Positions 10,333-19,113 of a DNA stretch of 26,084 nt are shown here, piece by piece (position 1 is the first letter of the stretch; each line of letters starts with the position of its first letter). A program made the translations under genes and the position numbers. Location: the NCBI GenBank assembly GCA_009733775.1, contig WOGZ01000415.1:1-26084 (forward strand). The letters are read 5' to 3'. Origin of the DNA: Alectoria sarmentosa (Eukaryota > Ascomycota > Lecanoromycetes > Lecanorales > Parmeliaceae). The notes under the pieces were generated by a model. The model did no database searches and was not told the origin of the DNA. It worked only from the letters and a program-made list of their open reading frames with translations.

Positions 10333-11909
10333 GGATCTTGAGCCGTCTGGGTTTCCGAAAATGAAGCCTTGCATAACGCCGGAGCCCATCACTGTGGTAT
10401 TTTTTGGCCGGGTTGGAACTGGGAAGTCTAGCAAATGGACTGCGTTTCCCGCTGGGCGGTAGGCGCAACACTGGGGCTAGCAGCTATCTTCGCGCTTAAG
10501 GGGCGAGATATATAATCGAAATGTCCGATTGGGCAAATTGGCTTAGAGTGTGGTGTAGGGCACCGAATCAATCGTCATGATTGGCCAGTTCCGTCTGCAG
10601 GATTTTGTCACAAGGCGCCTTCCTCAGGTCGCCTCCGTCAGCATTATCTTAAGATTGGTAAGGTGTCCACATCCTCTCGAACCTCAATCTTCATAACCTG
10701 ATATGCAGAAAGATGGCTTCAGTTCCATGGGCAACCCACATCAATTTCGCATCAGCGCTTTTACCCCACAGCTGTGTGACTGTCCTGTTGAAAGAGACGC
10801 TCAATGGGCTTGAGATGGCAAGACGACTGCTGACCCGCCGAAGGAAAGCTCCGCAGAACTCTCGAACCCTCGACACGGCATCCGCGACTAAGACGTCTGC
10901 TGTTCTGGACGCGTACACTTCTGTTCTCTCAGGCGACATCAATGGGGAACTGGCCGAGTTATATTTTACAAACAAACACAGGCATGGCGCCGCTCGCTGT
11001 TTCCCTAGCCTCTAGCGTGGCAATAAACCTGTTGTTACCAAACCTGGCGCTGAATATGATTGTCGCAGGCACATTCGGCTTGACCTTCGCAGCGTCCTTG
11101 ACGGTTGGGCATGCCGCCGAGCCGGACGGTTCATCTGGTCAGACACCCCCTTTGTCAATTTTTTCACCCTCATCTATATCGCGACCGTCTTGAGGGGCCA
11201 ATCCACGCTTAGATTGCGAGATTACGTCACTTTTCGCTGAATAGCCGTGTTCGAATTGGTTTTTATGAAGGGAAGATTGGCTTCGGCGGGTGTTGAGACT
11301 CAGATTTCACTGATGCGTAAGCTCATCGAGACCGAGCGTGTGATTTTACATGCGGTAAGACCAGCTGACCGGACAGGAATAACTCAATCTCCGTCGCTCT
11401 TGAAACACTAGGAGTAGAATGGTCATCAGTCGTCTCAGACCCTACCGATCTTATATCGAAAGGACATCAAAGCTTTCAGCACATCCCAGAGACTCTCTGT
11501 CATGTTCTGCAAGACATCCATCGGCCATGAACTCGGATGCACCACAGGCGCGTTGAGTCCAAGAAGGCTCCCGCTGCCAGAGATTGGATTTTCTATAGAG
11601 GACTCTACGCGAGGATGGAACCTTTGCAGACTGTCCGAGGACATTATGGTCCTTGCCGATTATCTCGCGGAATCAAAACCCGAGGACACATGGTCACGCA
11701 TCTTGAAACACATGCATGGAATATTCCTCAGGAGACTTGGCAAGAAACGAGTCGTCTATCTCGTGAGAGCATCACCAGAAGGCGGTGCGCGGGAGCCAAG
11801 CTGGCACTCGAATGTCAACCTCGTGACGGGTGTAAGTGAGACTTGGCTGAGAACCGACTTCAGCCCTGGACAAGCTGAGCATAGCTGTGCAGTTGCGGGA
11901 CGGGTTTGA
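10333..11909 (+). pseudogene. relic of a multi-exon gene including a P-loop fragment
   Basis: Several coding-like pieces follow one another on the plus strand but do not join into one open frame. A piece at 10333-10462, preceded by a branch point and acceptor, contains GRVGTGKS (10406-10429), a Walker A nucleotide-binding motif after a hydrophobic strand TVVFF. This is the arrangement of P-loop GTPases and ATPases. A second piece (10601-10657) is followed by a 51-base intron (donor GTAAGG, TAAC branch region, acceptor ATGCAG) and a third piece (10709-10813) that ends in TGA. Further protein-like frames occur at about 11250-11345, 11400-11530 and 11540-11790, each soon closed by stops or frame changes. 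The simplest reading is a decayed gene. An intact gene with unrecognised exons cannot be excluded, and the fragments need not all belong together. Confidence 0.3.
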
Positions 11910-12029
11910 GACTTCCTTCAAGCTATGATGCAAGGAGCACATACAACATGAAGGGTTGTGGGATTGTATGTTGGAATTTTGATGACGACCGCTTGTCATT
12001 CTATAGAGGAACACTGCTACTTATAGTAC

Positions 12030-12300
12030 ATGCCAAGCATGATAAGTGCTGAGTTTCGAGTGCCTGAGTCGGATGCGCCGCCTTGTCCTCCGACGCACGA
12101 AGATATGAAGGAGAACAGAACCTTTACCCTCCATCCTACTTTCCGCCTGAGTAACCGTTTCTTCTGACCAAGAAGATTTCCATAAAGATCGAGGGTTCGA
12201 GACTTGGATTTGGCTTCTTGTGAATTTGCCTCCAAACTTGAGAGAGATGCTGCCCGTGCTGGTAATGGTGAGGACTGCGGTTGTTCGGAGAGATGCATAG
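12030..12300 (+). pseudogene. short coding-like frame with a +1 break
   Basis: From ATG 12030 the frame reads as plausible protein (PESDAPPCPPTHEDMKENRT, then LHPTFRLS) to a TGA at 12165-12167. From about 12157 the next frame continues as equally plausible protein (SSDQEDFHKDRGFETWIWL, then LPPNLREMLPVLVMVRTAVV) to a TAG at 12298-12300. No intron of workable length joins the two, so a one-base change near 12150-12165 is the simplest explanation. Two minus-strand frames overlap it (12017-12298 and 12021-12443) but look less protein-like. No family is recognised. Confidence 0.3.
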
Positions 12301-12393
12301 GGTTTGTTTTTCATCACGGGGAGTCTAGTGGGTGTATGAGGATAGATGTTGCTGGGCTGGTGTGATAAGGGTTGCGGGGTAAATGAATTGGCC

Positions 12394-12405
12394 GGGGGGG
12401 GGGGG
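12394..12405. repeat. G12 homopolymer
   Basis: Twelve consecutive G residues in non-coding sequence. The remainder of 12301-12773 shows no gene, RNA or repeat that I can support; it probably contains the 3' flank of the glycosyltransferase gene that reads leftwards and stops at 12774. Confidence 0.85.
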
Positions 12406-12773
12406 AGGTTTAGGTTGCGTGCTTTGATAGCGTGAGGGTGCATGTCATTTTGCCAGTGGGACGGGCGATGCGGCGCTATGAGGAGGAGTGATCCCCATGG
12501 ATAATCGCATTGTCTATGAGAGTTGGGTGTTTATCAATGACGTGAAATCATCATATACTACGACGTTTCGACGGTCACTTGTTAGACCGTTGGAAATAAA
12601 ATTGGGTGCACTTGCTCTTGCTATCGCTGAGCCTACTTTTCGCCTTGGAATTGAATAACGGGGGTATTGGGACCAAGAAAAGTTTGCTCTTCACAGCCAT
12701 GACATCATGTTCACGATAGCAATGTCTCACAACTACATGAGCAGGTGCTTTTGAATCAGAGAGTCTGTCAATT

Positions 12774-14441
12774 TTACTCCGGTAAAGTAGCAGTAATGTT
12801 CCACACCTCCTCCCGAATCCAGAAGAGCTCAATCACAGTATCCATATCCCCATCTTTACCCAAATGCCGATAGTACTGCCTCACGCCCCCGTCGACCTTG
12901 ACGGCCGCCAAGAACCTATATGGGATCTTCTCCTCCTCGAGCTTCAACGGCGGTCTCAGCGGGCCCAGATAATGATCCCAGCCTTTGTTGAAAGAATCTT
13001 CAACCTTGGTGGGAGTGACCCACGTATACTCCATCTTATCCAATCTCAACCGCTTCTTCTTCGTTGTTTTGAGCGCGCCTTTGGGATAGGCGGAGATGGA
13101 GTAGCCGTTGCTGAGGATGGTGTCGGTGCCGAATTGCCAGCGTTGCAGGTAGCATCTATCGCAGATGTCTGTGACGAGGGACATTTGCTCCATTGGGAAC
13201 CATTTCTGATGTCTGATACCGTCGGGGCCCTCGCCCTTTTCGTCCCAGTAGCCCTCTTTCCAGTGGTGCAGTGTTAGTATTTGCCGGCCACTTTCGAATA
13301 AGCCTGATCGATCTCCGTGGATGTCAATTTGGTACAGACCCGGTAAAGAGGTCAGTGGGGTGTCGGTGTACCTCTCTATACACTCGTAGATCTTATGGTC
13401 CCCAAAACCCATTCGAGAATTCTCCTTGCATTCGTCATGGTTGGCATCGATGATTTCGGCTAATGGCAGCGAGAGGAATATGCCAGCACCACCCATACCT
13501 ATCAGACCGTAGAGTATGACCGTCCACCATTCCTCTGATAGAGCACCAAGATATCGGAGTTGCGTGTGATCATATTTGTCGAGAGCGGAAGCCAGCGCAG
13601 ACATTGATGTGACGAAAGTGTCATCGTCGATGAAGCCGAGCCAGCGGGTCTTTTCGTTACGATTCGCATAAAGAATCTTCACGAGTGAGAAGTAGCGCTC
13701 TAGAGGTCCATCTTTGGGGTCAAGAGGCTCCACAAGTGTGGCCGCCAAACCGAGACCACGCATACGCGACTGTAGATCAGCCATGTGCTCCGGATTCGGT
13801 GCGCTGTCATCAGGTCCAGTAACCACAACGAAAAGTCTGGCATTGGTGTGTGCAAGCCACCGCTCGAAGAAAGGCAGGGAAACCTCGAGGCGGCCCAGGG
13901 TAGTTGCCGCGCCAAAACTGATGTGAGAGGCATCTGCCGGAATATCGGCGAAGGTAGGGACGTCTAGGAATAAAGGTTCTAGGCATGGTGGCAAGCCGGA
14001 CTCATTGTTGTCTTTCCCAGGCTCGATCACTCTCAAATCGCCATATAAAGGTTCGTAAATTTTAGAGATGGAGTCACGGCGAGCCTTTGGGTTGGATCTG
14101 ACCACGATGTCACGACGGGCATATTTGACGGGGAACGGAATGTCGAGCTCGTTGAGCCAGTCAAAGTTACCTTGACAGAGTGTCTGCCGGGAAGGGTAGT
14201 ACTGTCCGAGAGCAACTCGATTGGGATTGGGATTAGGAGGGCCAGGGTCGTCATCGGTAAGGGCGAGTTGAGGACCGTGATCCGGGGGAAGTTGCCAGAG
14301 GATGAAGGTCAAGATTAGGGAAAAGGAACAGAATAAAATAATGACTCTACGACTCCGGAAGATGGTCGGTATAATCTGCGACAAGAGAGTGGGAGAGTAA
14401 TTTTTCAAAGAGGATATGGAGGATCGTAGGTGCTTCGCCAT
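12774..14441 (-). CDS. GT31 fringe-like glycosyltransferase, type II membrane protein
   Basis: A single-exon gene of 555 residues; the start ATG has a favourable GTCGCCATGGC context and the frame ends TLPE-TAA. Residues 1-32 are a short basic cytosolic tail. Residues 33-50 (VIILFCSFSLILTFILWQ) form one membrane anchor, followed by a proline-rich stem. The catalytic region spans about 150-450. It contains a strand RLFVVVTGP (202-210), a GFIDDDTF motif (269-276) with the Asp triad that binds the metal and nucleotide sugar, a glycine loop GMGGAG (315-320), and LTLHHWK (389-395), characteristic of fungal fringe-like GT31 enzymes. Cys430 lies in an ICDRCYLQ motif. It most likely transfers a sugar, possibly galactose or GlcNAc, to glycoproteins or glycolipids in the Golgi lumen; donor and acceptor cannot be read from sequence. 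The gene appears intact and undamaged. Confidence 0.9.
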   Translation of the reverse strand: MAKHLRSSISSLKNYSPTLLSQIIPTIFRSRRVIILFCSFSLILTFILWQLPPDHGPQLALTDDDPGPPNPNPNRVALGQYYPSRQTLCQGNFDWLNELDIPFPVKYARRDIVVRSNPKARRDSISKIYEPLYGDLRVIEPGKDNNESGLPPCLEPLFLDVPTFADIPADASHISFGAATTLGRLEVSLPFFERWLAHTNARLFVVVTGPDDSAPNPEHMADLQSRMRGLGLAATLVEPLDPKDGPLERYFSLVKILYANRNEKTRWLGFIDDDTFVTSMSALASALDKYDHTQLRYLGALSEEWWTVILYGLIGMGGAGIFLSLPLAEIIDANHDECKENSRMGFGDHKIYECIERYTDTPLTSLPGLYQIDIHGDRSGLFESGRQILTLHHWKEGYWDEKGEGPDGIRHQKWFPMEQMSLVTDICDRCYLQRWQFGTDTILSNGYSISAYPKGALKTTKKKRLRLDKMEYTWVTPTKVEDSFNKGWDHYLGPLRPPLKLEEEKIPYRFLAAVKVDGGVRQYYRHLGKDGDMDTVIELFWIREEVWNITATLPE

Positions 14442-15230
14442 GGCGACTGTGGATTATCTAGGCGACTTGCCACGTGTCGGAAAGGTCATGGCAAAAATCA
14501 AAGGGAAATACTTGATATCTGGCGAAGGAGTCAAGTCAGCCATTGGATTGACAGGCGCTGCGGTGCAGAAATGGAGTGCTTGATAGCACTCTTTTCCATC
14601 ACTACTACTGCCACTGCTGCCAGCTGAATACTTTATCATTCGAGGCGATCCCTGCGGTAATACATACCTAGTCTCCGCCAGCAGGCTAAGAGCGGCAACT
14701 TCCGAAACGTCAGTCGGCAGTCTCGGCCCCGCAAGTGGAAAGGGCGCTAGATCAAAGCCGGTTACTCTAAGATGTGCTCCTTTCACTTTACATACATCTT
14801 AATTTTAATACGGCTTTCCCCGTAATGAATCCCTAAAAATACGTCTTGGCAACGGTGCCTTGATGAATACAACATAGCTTTCTCTTGGCAACGGTGCAAC
14901 ATTATTACAGAAAGCTCATTTGTTCGCAACCCGCTAAAAGTGCCACGTATCAAATTTGATAGCTACAGTATCATGAACGCCTTGGGAAAGATCTATGCTC
15001 AAAGCTCTCTATCCAGACCGCAACCCTCTATCAAGTATCTAGCTAATAGCGCCAAGTGTTGCTATTACAGTGTTTTCAGAGAAGATTGATCGATAAAGCG
15101 CCAGTCCGGAAATAGAAAGCAGGTTCCACTCGATTTAGTATTATTGTTGATGTACTCAGTATTCGCGCCTCTGCAAATATTTTGCTTGTGATTTTTCCCG
15201 CACCGGTGCCCATATATTTTTGGGCGTTTG
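14442..15230. other. intergenic spacer upstream of the glycosyltransferase
   Basis: No coding frame is supported. The part next to 14442 should contain the promoter and leader of the glycosyltransferase gene on the minus strand, though no clear TATA box is visible. An exact 15-base direct repeat lies within it and is listed separately. Confidence 0.5.
14844..14897. repeat. 15-base direct repeat TCTTGGCAACGGTGC
   Basis: Two exact copies, at 14844-14858 and 14883-14897, start 39 bases apart in the spacer upstream of the glycosyltransferase. They could be paired protein-binding sites or a chance small duplication. Confidence 0.7.
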
Positions 15231-15231
15231 G

Positions 15232-16492
15232 ACGCATGCATCTCCACAATAGCGCTTCTCGCAACATTTATCAGCGCCCAGCCGCCTTCGAGCGAACCGG
15301 TATCAGCCTCTTTCTATCTTCCTGACATCCTGGAAGAGTGCCAGTAACGGGAAGACATTGCCTTCTTAATCCAATGGCGTGGCTGAGGCGGCCATTTCTG
15401 TTATTACGCCCCCTTATGGACATGTATTGACTGTGCTCGTTGGCCAGTCTCTTGTTAGACTTGACATTATGCGATAGTCTTGTCTTGAACGCCTCGAAGA
15501 CCTTACCACTGGCACTTCTGAATAGGTAGAGACTGGCGTCCATGTTCCGAAGAACAAAGACCTAAAAGCAGGGCCGCCTAACGTTGTCATAGTTCTCCAA
15601 ATAAGACCCTCACCGTAGTCCCCTCTGGCTTCACAATCCAAAGCGTCATACCCTTTCCACCCCAGCCGCCCCTTGACGAAATAGCAATCTACCAAAACGC
15701 CGTCGCCACCATGGAGGAGCTAGCCTTCATGGACCAGAGCGCGGAATTGCCATTGACGCAATTCCATTCTTGGTCATTGCGACAGTACGACATTATCGTC
15801 GACGTTGCTTCCACGCGCGTCTCCGATGGGCGATTTATGGCTTGCAGCTGACTGTCAAGATGATCAGTACCAACCCAGTGGCCTTCCAGTCCTGTACCGG
15901 TAGGTTCTTTTGGCAGAGGAATTATGAGGGCAAGATCAACTTCATGCGCAGGGGCACGGGGCCTACATTTCTCCTGGGAGCGCATCAGGCTACCAAGCCG
16001 GATGCCCCGGATTTGAAGACGTCTTTCAATAAGAGCTTGGCTGGTGGAGCTGGTGGAGATGAAGGATCGAATGCCATACTCTTGACGGCTGATCCTGATA
16101 TTTCAACCATTGCCGACAACAATTCGAACAGTAAGATAATAACTCTGCATTCGCCGCAACTCCAAGTCGTCCCCACCTACAACGGTCTCCCAATGACGAG
16201 CAATTACATCTTCGCCATAGCGCTAGCGATCATGGTCCTAGGCGCCGAGAAAGGCCCGCAGCAGGCCTGCAATGGTATCCGAGACGGCTCTTTCGACATG
16301 ATACCAATCTTGGACACGCAAGGGCAGTCGCTAATGAAGTTTCATTCGTTAATCAAGGCTATGAGGGTACTTACTAGGTGGATGGTGGCGAAAAATAGGT
16401 TCGGTGAAGTGGACGTTGAATTGTGGAGGGATGGGGTTGTCATTGGGATTGGAAGGCTGAAGAAGGCTAGTACGGGGGTGGCAGGTCTGTAG
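15232..16492 (+). pseudogene. decayed gene for a fungal secreted-type protein
   Basis: Three coding-like parts lie in order. About 15232-15348 reads as a signal peptide and first segment (IALLATFISAQPP, then a polar stretch ending ILEECQ) but has no ATG in frame. An excellent acceptor follows (CCTAAC branch point, then CATAG ending at 15592). It opens a second exon in frame 0 reading VVPSGFTIQSVIPFPP and on through an ATG at 15711, which has a strong GCCACCATGG context, to a TGA at 15849-15851. The protein then continues in another frame from about 15820 (RWAIYGLQLTVKM) to the stop at 16490-16492, ending with GVVIGIGRLKK. Fungal secreted proteins of this layout usually have R-x-A-I-x-G-L directly after such a segment, as I recall the family, so a one-base frameshift near 15815-15825 is likely. 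An intron ending TTGCAG at 15847 would need a weak donor. Function is unknown. Confidence 0.5.
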
Positions 16493-17335
16493 GAAGTGGA
16501 TTTTTGATTTTCCGGGGACATAATTTCGAGAAATACGGTCATTTAGCTAGGAGCAACTTCTGTGGTGTCATGGAACCTGAGAAATGCATCTCGTGCGAGA
16601 TCAACGGGACGCCGGACAAGCAAATAAACAGAAAAAAGGATTTGAGTAACGCACTGGACATGCAGACGCTTCTTTCCTATGATTTTACCACTTCAGGACC
16701 TAAACATGCTTCCCAATAAACACCCGTTCCATCTCCCGTCCCCTATGGGGTCTGTCAGCGATGGTGGCGATGAGAGGGGGAACAACAATTTTCGCGAAGC
16801 AGCATATCACTCATCTAATCAAAAGCTCAGCGAGAATGAACGACAAGAGGAAATACGACAAGGACGAGCGAGATTATTCCTATAGTATCATTTTCTAACT
16901 CTAAGCGCAGTGAGAAGAAGTGCCTTCCTGGCAGGAGCCCTTGGAAGGCTTACGGAGAGAGCCTCCGGAGGAATCTTCGTTGAATGAACGGTTGAGGTTG
17001 GCGAGAAATATACAATGAAATCCGGTAAAAAGGCATGGCGTTATACCATGTTCGTGCATATTCAAATCTCAATCATGGCTGATCAAGAATTAGATAGCAC
17101 GTCTCAGACGTCACATAAACAGGGCTCTCGATTTTCCACCCCGTCATCTGGCTCACTGCATTTCCGAAGCTTCCGTGGAGAAAGAAAGGATTGTATTATG
17201 ACTCGAACGTCAGATCAGAAACGGCCTTCTGTACGGAGGTTGCCACCGAAAGTCCTGAACATGCCAAGAAAAGGGTTCAGATGTCGGATAACGCTTCGTC
17301 CCAAAGATTGTCAGGACAATGCGCCTAGAACTGTG
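16493..17335. other. spacer with weak open frames only
   Basis: Plus-strand frames at 16504-16719, 16679-16885 and 17015-17452 are open but lack splice support, a recognisable family or a consistent protein-like composition. The last overlaps the 3' part of a minus-strand secreted-type gene. One arm of a 33-base imperfect inverted repeat lies here (17232-17264). Confidence 0.4.
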
Positions 17336-17504
17336 TCAGAGATTGTAGCTGGCCTGAGCCCTACACCCCCTTATCAGGCCCAAAATATACCTAATGGGCT
17401 CCCAGGAGATGGTTCTAGGGTCATACAACATAGGGTCGTCTTCCGAAAGTAGGGCTAGGGCTAGCACTAGCGCATGTTCAGGACTTCTCGTGGCAACCTT
17501 CGTA
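17232..17504. repeat. imperfect inverted repeat, 33-base arms
   Basis: The sequence at 17232-17264 matches the reverse complement of 17472-17504 at 29 of 33 positions by hand alignment. The shared core includes AGTCCTGAACATGC. The arms are about 207 bases apart, and similarity drops off sharply on both sides. The right arm lies within the minus-strand secreted-type pseudogene, so the left arm could be a small inverted duplication of it. Confidence 0.7.
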
Positions 17505-17866
17505 TCGGCGCTCCCATCCCCGAGTACTGTATCAGGAGTGAAGGTCCGAATGATGGAGCCGACACCCTCGGAAACGCTGGCCGTGTTAGAATCTTGCTCG
17601 TAGCCAGGCGTTTGGATCGTGCACGTCACGGACCCGTTCATCTTCCTTGCGGTGGTGACATGGCACCCGAACCACAAACTCTGCACATCGAACGTGAGCG
17701 TTGGTGCGAAGACAATCAACCCGGAGGTGAGGCCATTTGTGGTCTGCGTCAAGACGCCCGTCGCGATGCAGTTTGGTTTGCATTGTGACTGCTGATCAGG
17801 ATGGTGAATGCGTTTGCAGTAATTGATGGAAGGAGGATGATAGTGCTGAGGTTAGTCTTGATGTCT
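17336..17866 (-). pseudogene. decayed gene for a small secreted protein
   Basis: Reading leftwards, the frame beginning at 17862 encodes a textbook signal peptide (KTNLSTIILLPSITANA) but its first codon is ATC (17862-17860) where ATG is expected, and there is a stop just upstream. That frame soon runs into a TGA. The mature protein continues in a different frame (from about 17800; SQCKPNCIATGVL, then a strand-rich LTFDVQSLWFGCHVTT and SVTCTIQTPGYEQ) to a stop at 17336-17338. The Phe/Trp-Phe-Gly-Cys and Cys-Thr-Ile-x-x-x-G-Tyr pattern recalls small secreted fungal proteins whose role is unknown. No intron with usable sites and correct phase joins the two frames. A lost start plus a frameshift therefore point to a pseudogene. 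ATG to ATC is a transversion and not a RIP change. Confidence 0.5.
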
Positions 17867-18757
17867 TATAAGTTGAATGATTCATTACGCTCAGACTCGC
17901 CTGCGTCCAGCATCAGGTTTGCAGATGTCTAACTGCTGCCGCGCGACGCAAATCGGCTGCTCATTCGAACATCGAGACATTCCATTGATCTTGTTGCGCA
18001 GGTACTATCACTCATCCGATTCGATTGCGCCACATCTTGGCTTCGATGCTTTTTAGATGGTAAAAAGGTATAAGTTTCGCGATTCTTCCTCAGGAGCCTC
18101 TTACGTCACTTTGGCTGTGTCGATACGAGCAAGAACGACCGCTTTAATCAATGGCAATGAAGATCTTGGGTATGAGAGCAACGACTCTGATGCATTTACA
18201 GACCACGTAGTCAAGCCTATCTGATCTTGGCAGTGAAAAGTTCCCCTGAATGCTTCAAGCTCTGTCACGTCACTGGCCGCCTTGTCATTCCAACACTGTT
18301 CATCTTTGGCGGCGTGCATTGAAAATCCGAGGCGTCTCTCGCAAGCTTCGACTTGTGTAAACTTTTGGAAAAGCGCAGCTGTACACATGCTACCAATTCA
18401 GCATGTCATTGCACACTGACTGAACTCGGCTTACGCACTGAGTACGTTCCTTGACTCATCGCGCGAAAGCCGTTCCAATTGGCCGTGATGTGGACGTTAG
18501 CCGCAGTCAATTGTGTCTTGCGGCCGTGCTTGCGGTGGACGTCGAACTTCCTTCGTCCAAGCGAGTTCATGCAATTCGAGACCGACTAAGAGAGGTTCCG
18601 GCCCGCTTGTTTATGTTATCAGACATTTTGTTATACTTGACAATGATCATCAATTGAGAAAACAACGAATTCCTCTTGCTTTATAAATTGGTGCCGAGAT
18701 TTACGGGAGATAGCGCCCGTGACGGTGTCTATTAGTCGTCGACGGTTCAAGGCTCAT
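17867..18757. other. spacer between pseudogene and retrotransposon
   Basis: Ordinary composition and no supported gene; short frames at 18101-18388 (minus) and 18451-18657 (plus) have no protein-like features. The drop to AT-rich sequence coincides with the left LTR beginning at 18758, so this spacer shows the composition of the pre-insertion locus. A GGTTCAA at about 18743 resembles a tRNA B box, but no tRNA fold surrounds it. Confidence 0.5.
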
Positions 18758-19081
18758 TGTTGCGAGAACAGATTGCGGAGCGGAATAACTAATAGCCGAG
18801 TGGTTTCAATAATAATAAATTGTGACTATGATTATGATAATAATCGTGTTTAAATAACATAAAGAGAAAAATATAAAGACGATCATGATTCAATTTATAT
18901 AAAACAAAAAAGCTCCGAAATCGAACTCAAACAATTATCAAATTTTTATAAGTTTTATATCGAAAAGTTACGAACTTAAAAATATTACTTTTATGATCAT
19001 TTATCGAACTCATATAATTTATATAAGTTTTTTATATCATCGATATAAGCGAATTTATTATTTAATAAATAAGTTTAAACA
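18758..19081 (-). repeat. 3' LTR of the Copia element (left copy)
   Basis: It begins TGTTGCGAG and ends TTTAAACA on the plus strand, so it retains the TG...CA ends of an LTR. It has the same length as the right copy with no gaps. I count about 39 differences from the right copy, all but two of them transitions. The first 80 or so bases keep many C and G residues that are T or A in the right copy, so this outer edge has been hit least. Confidence 0.95.
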
Positions 19082-19082
19082 A

Positions 19083-19096
19083 TATTTTCTCTTTAT
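19083..19096 (-). other. polypurine tract candidate
   Basis: Read on the minus strand, ATAAAGAGAAAATA lies immediately before the left LTR, where the plus-strand primer of an LTR retrotransposon is expected. It is entirely purine apart from two T residues, and a C-to-T or G-to-A history could have weakened it further. Confidence 0.55.
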
Positions 19097-19113
19097 GAAT
19101 TCGTTTATTTCGA

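Noticed and set aside
12021..12443. 140-residue minus-strand open frame
   Set aside because: Its N-terminal part comes from the G12 homopolymer region and the rest is a shadow of more protein-like plus-strand text.
17015..17452. 145-residue plus-strand open frame
   Set aside because: Basic, low-information text with no recognisable features; it overlaps the 3' end of the minus-strand secreted-type pseudogene.
17449..17472. AGGGCTAGGGCTAG motif resembling telomere repeats
   Set aside because: Fungal telomeres are usually TTAGGG; here are only two imperfect units inside a pseudogene.
18690..18757. Possible tRNA because of a GGTTCAA box
   Set aside because: No A box, acceptor stem or cloverleaf can be formed around it.
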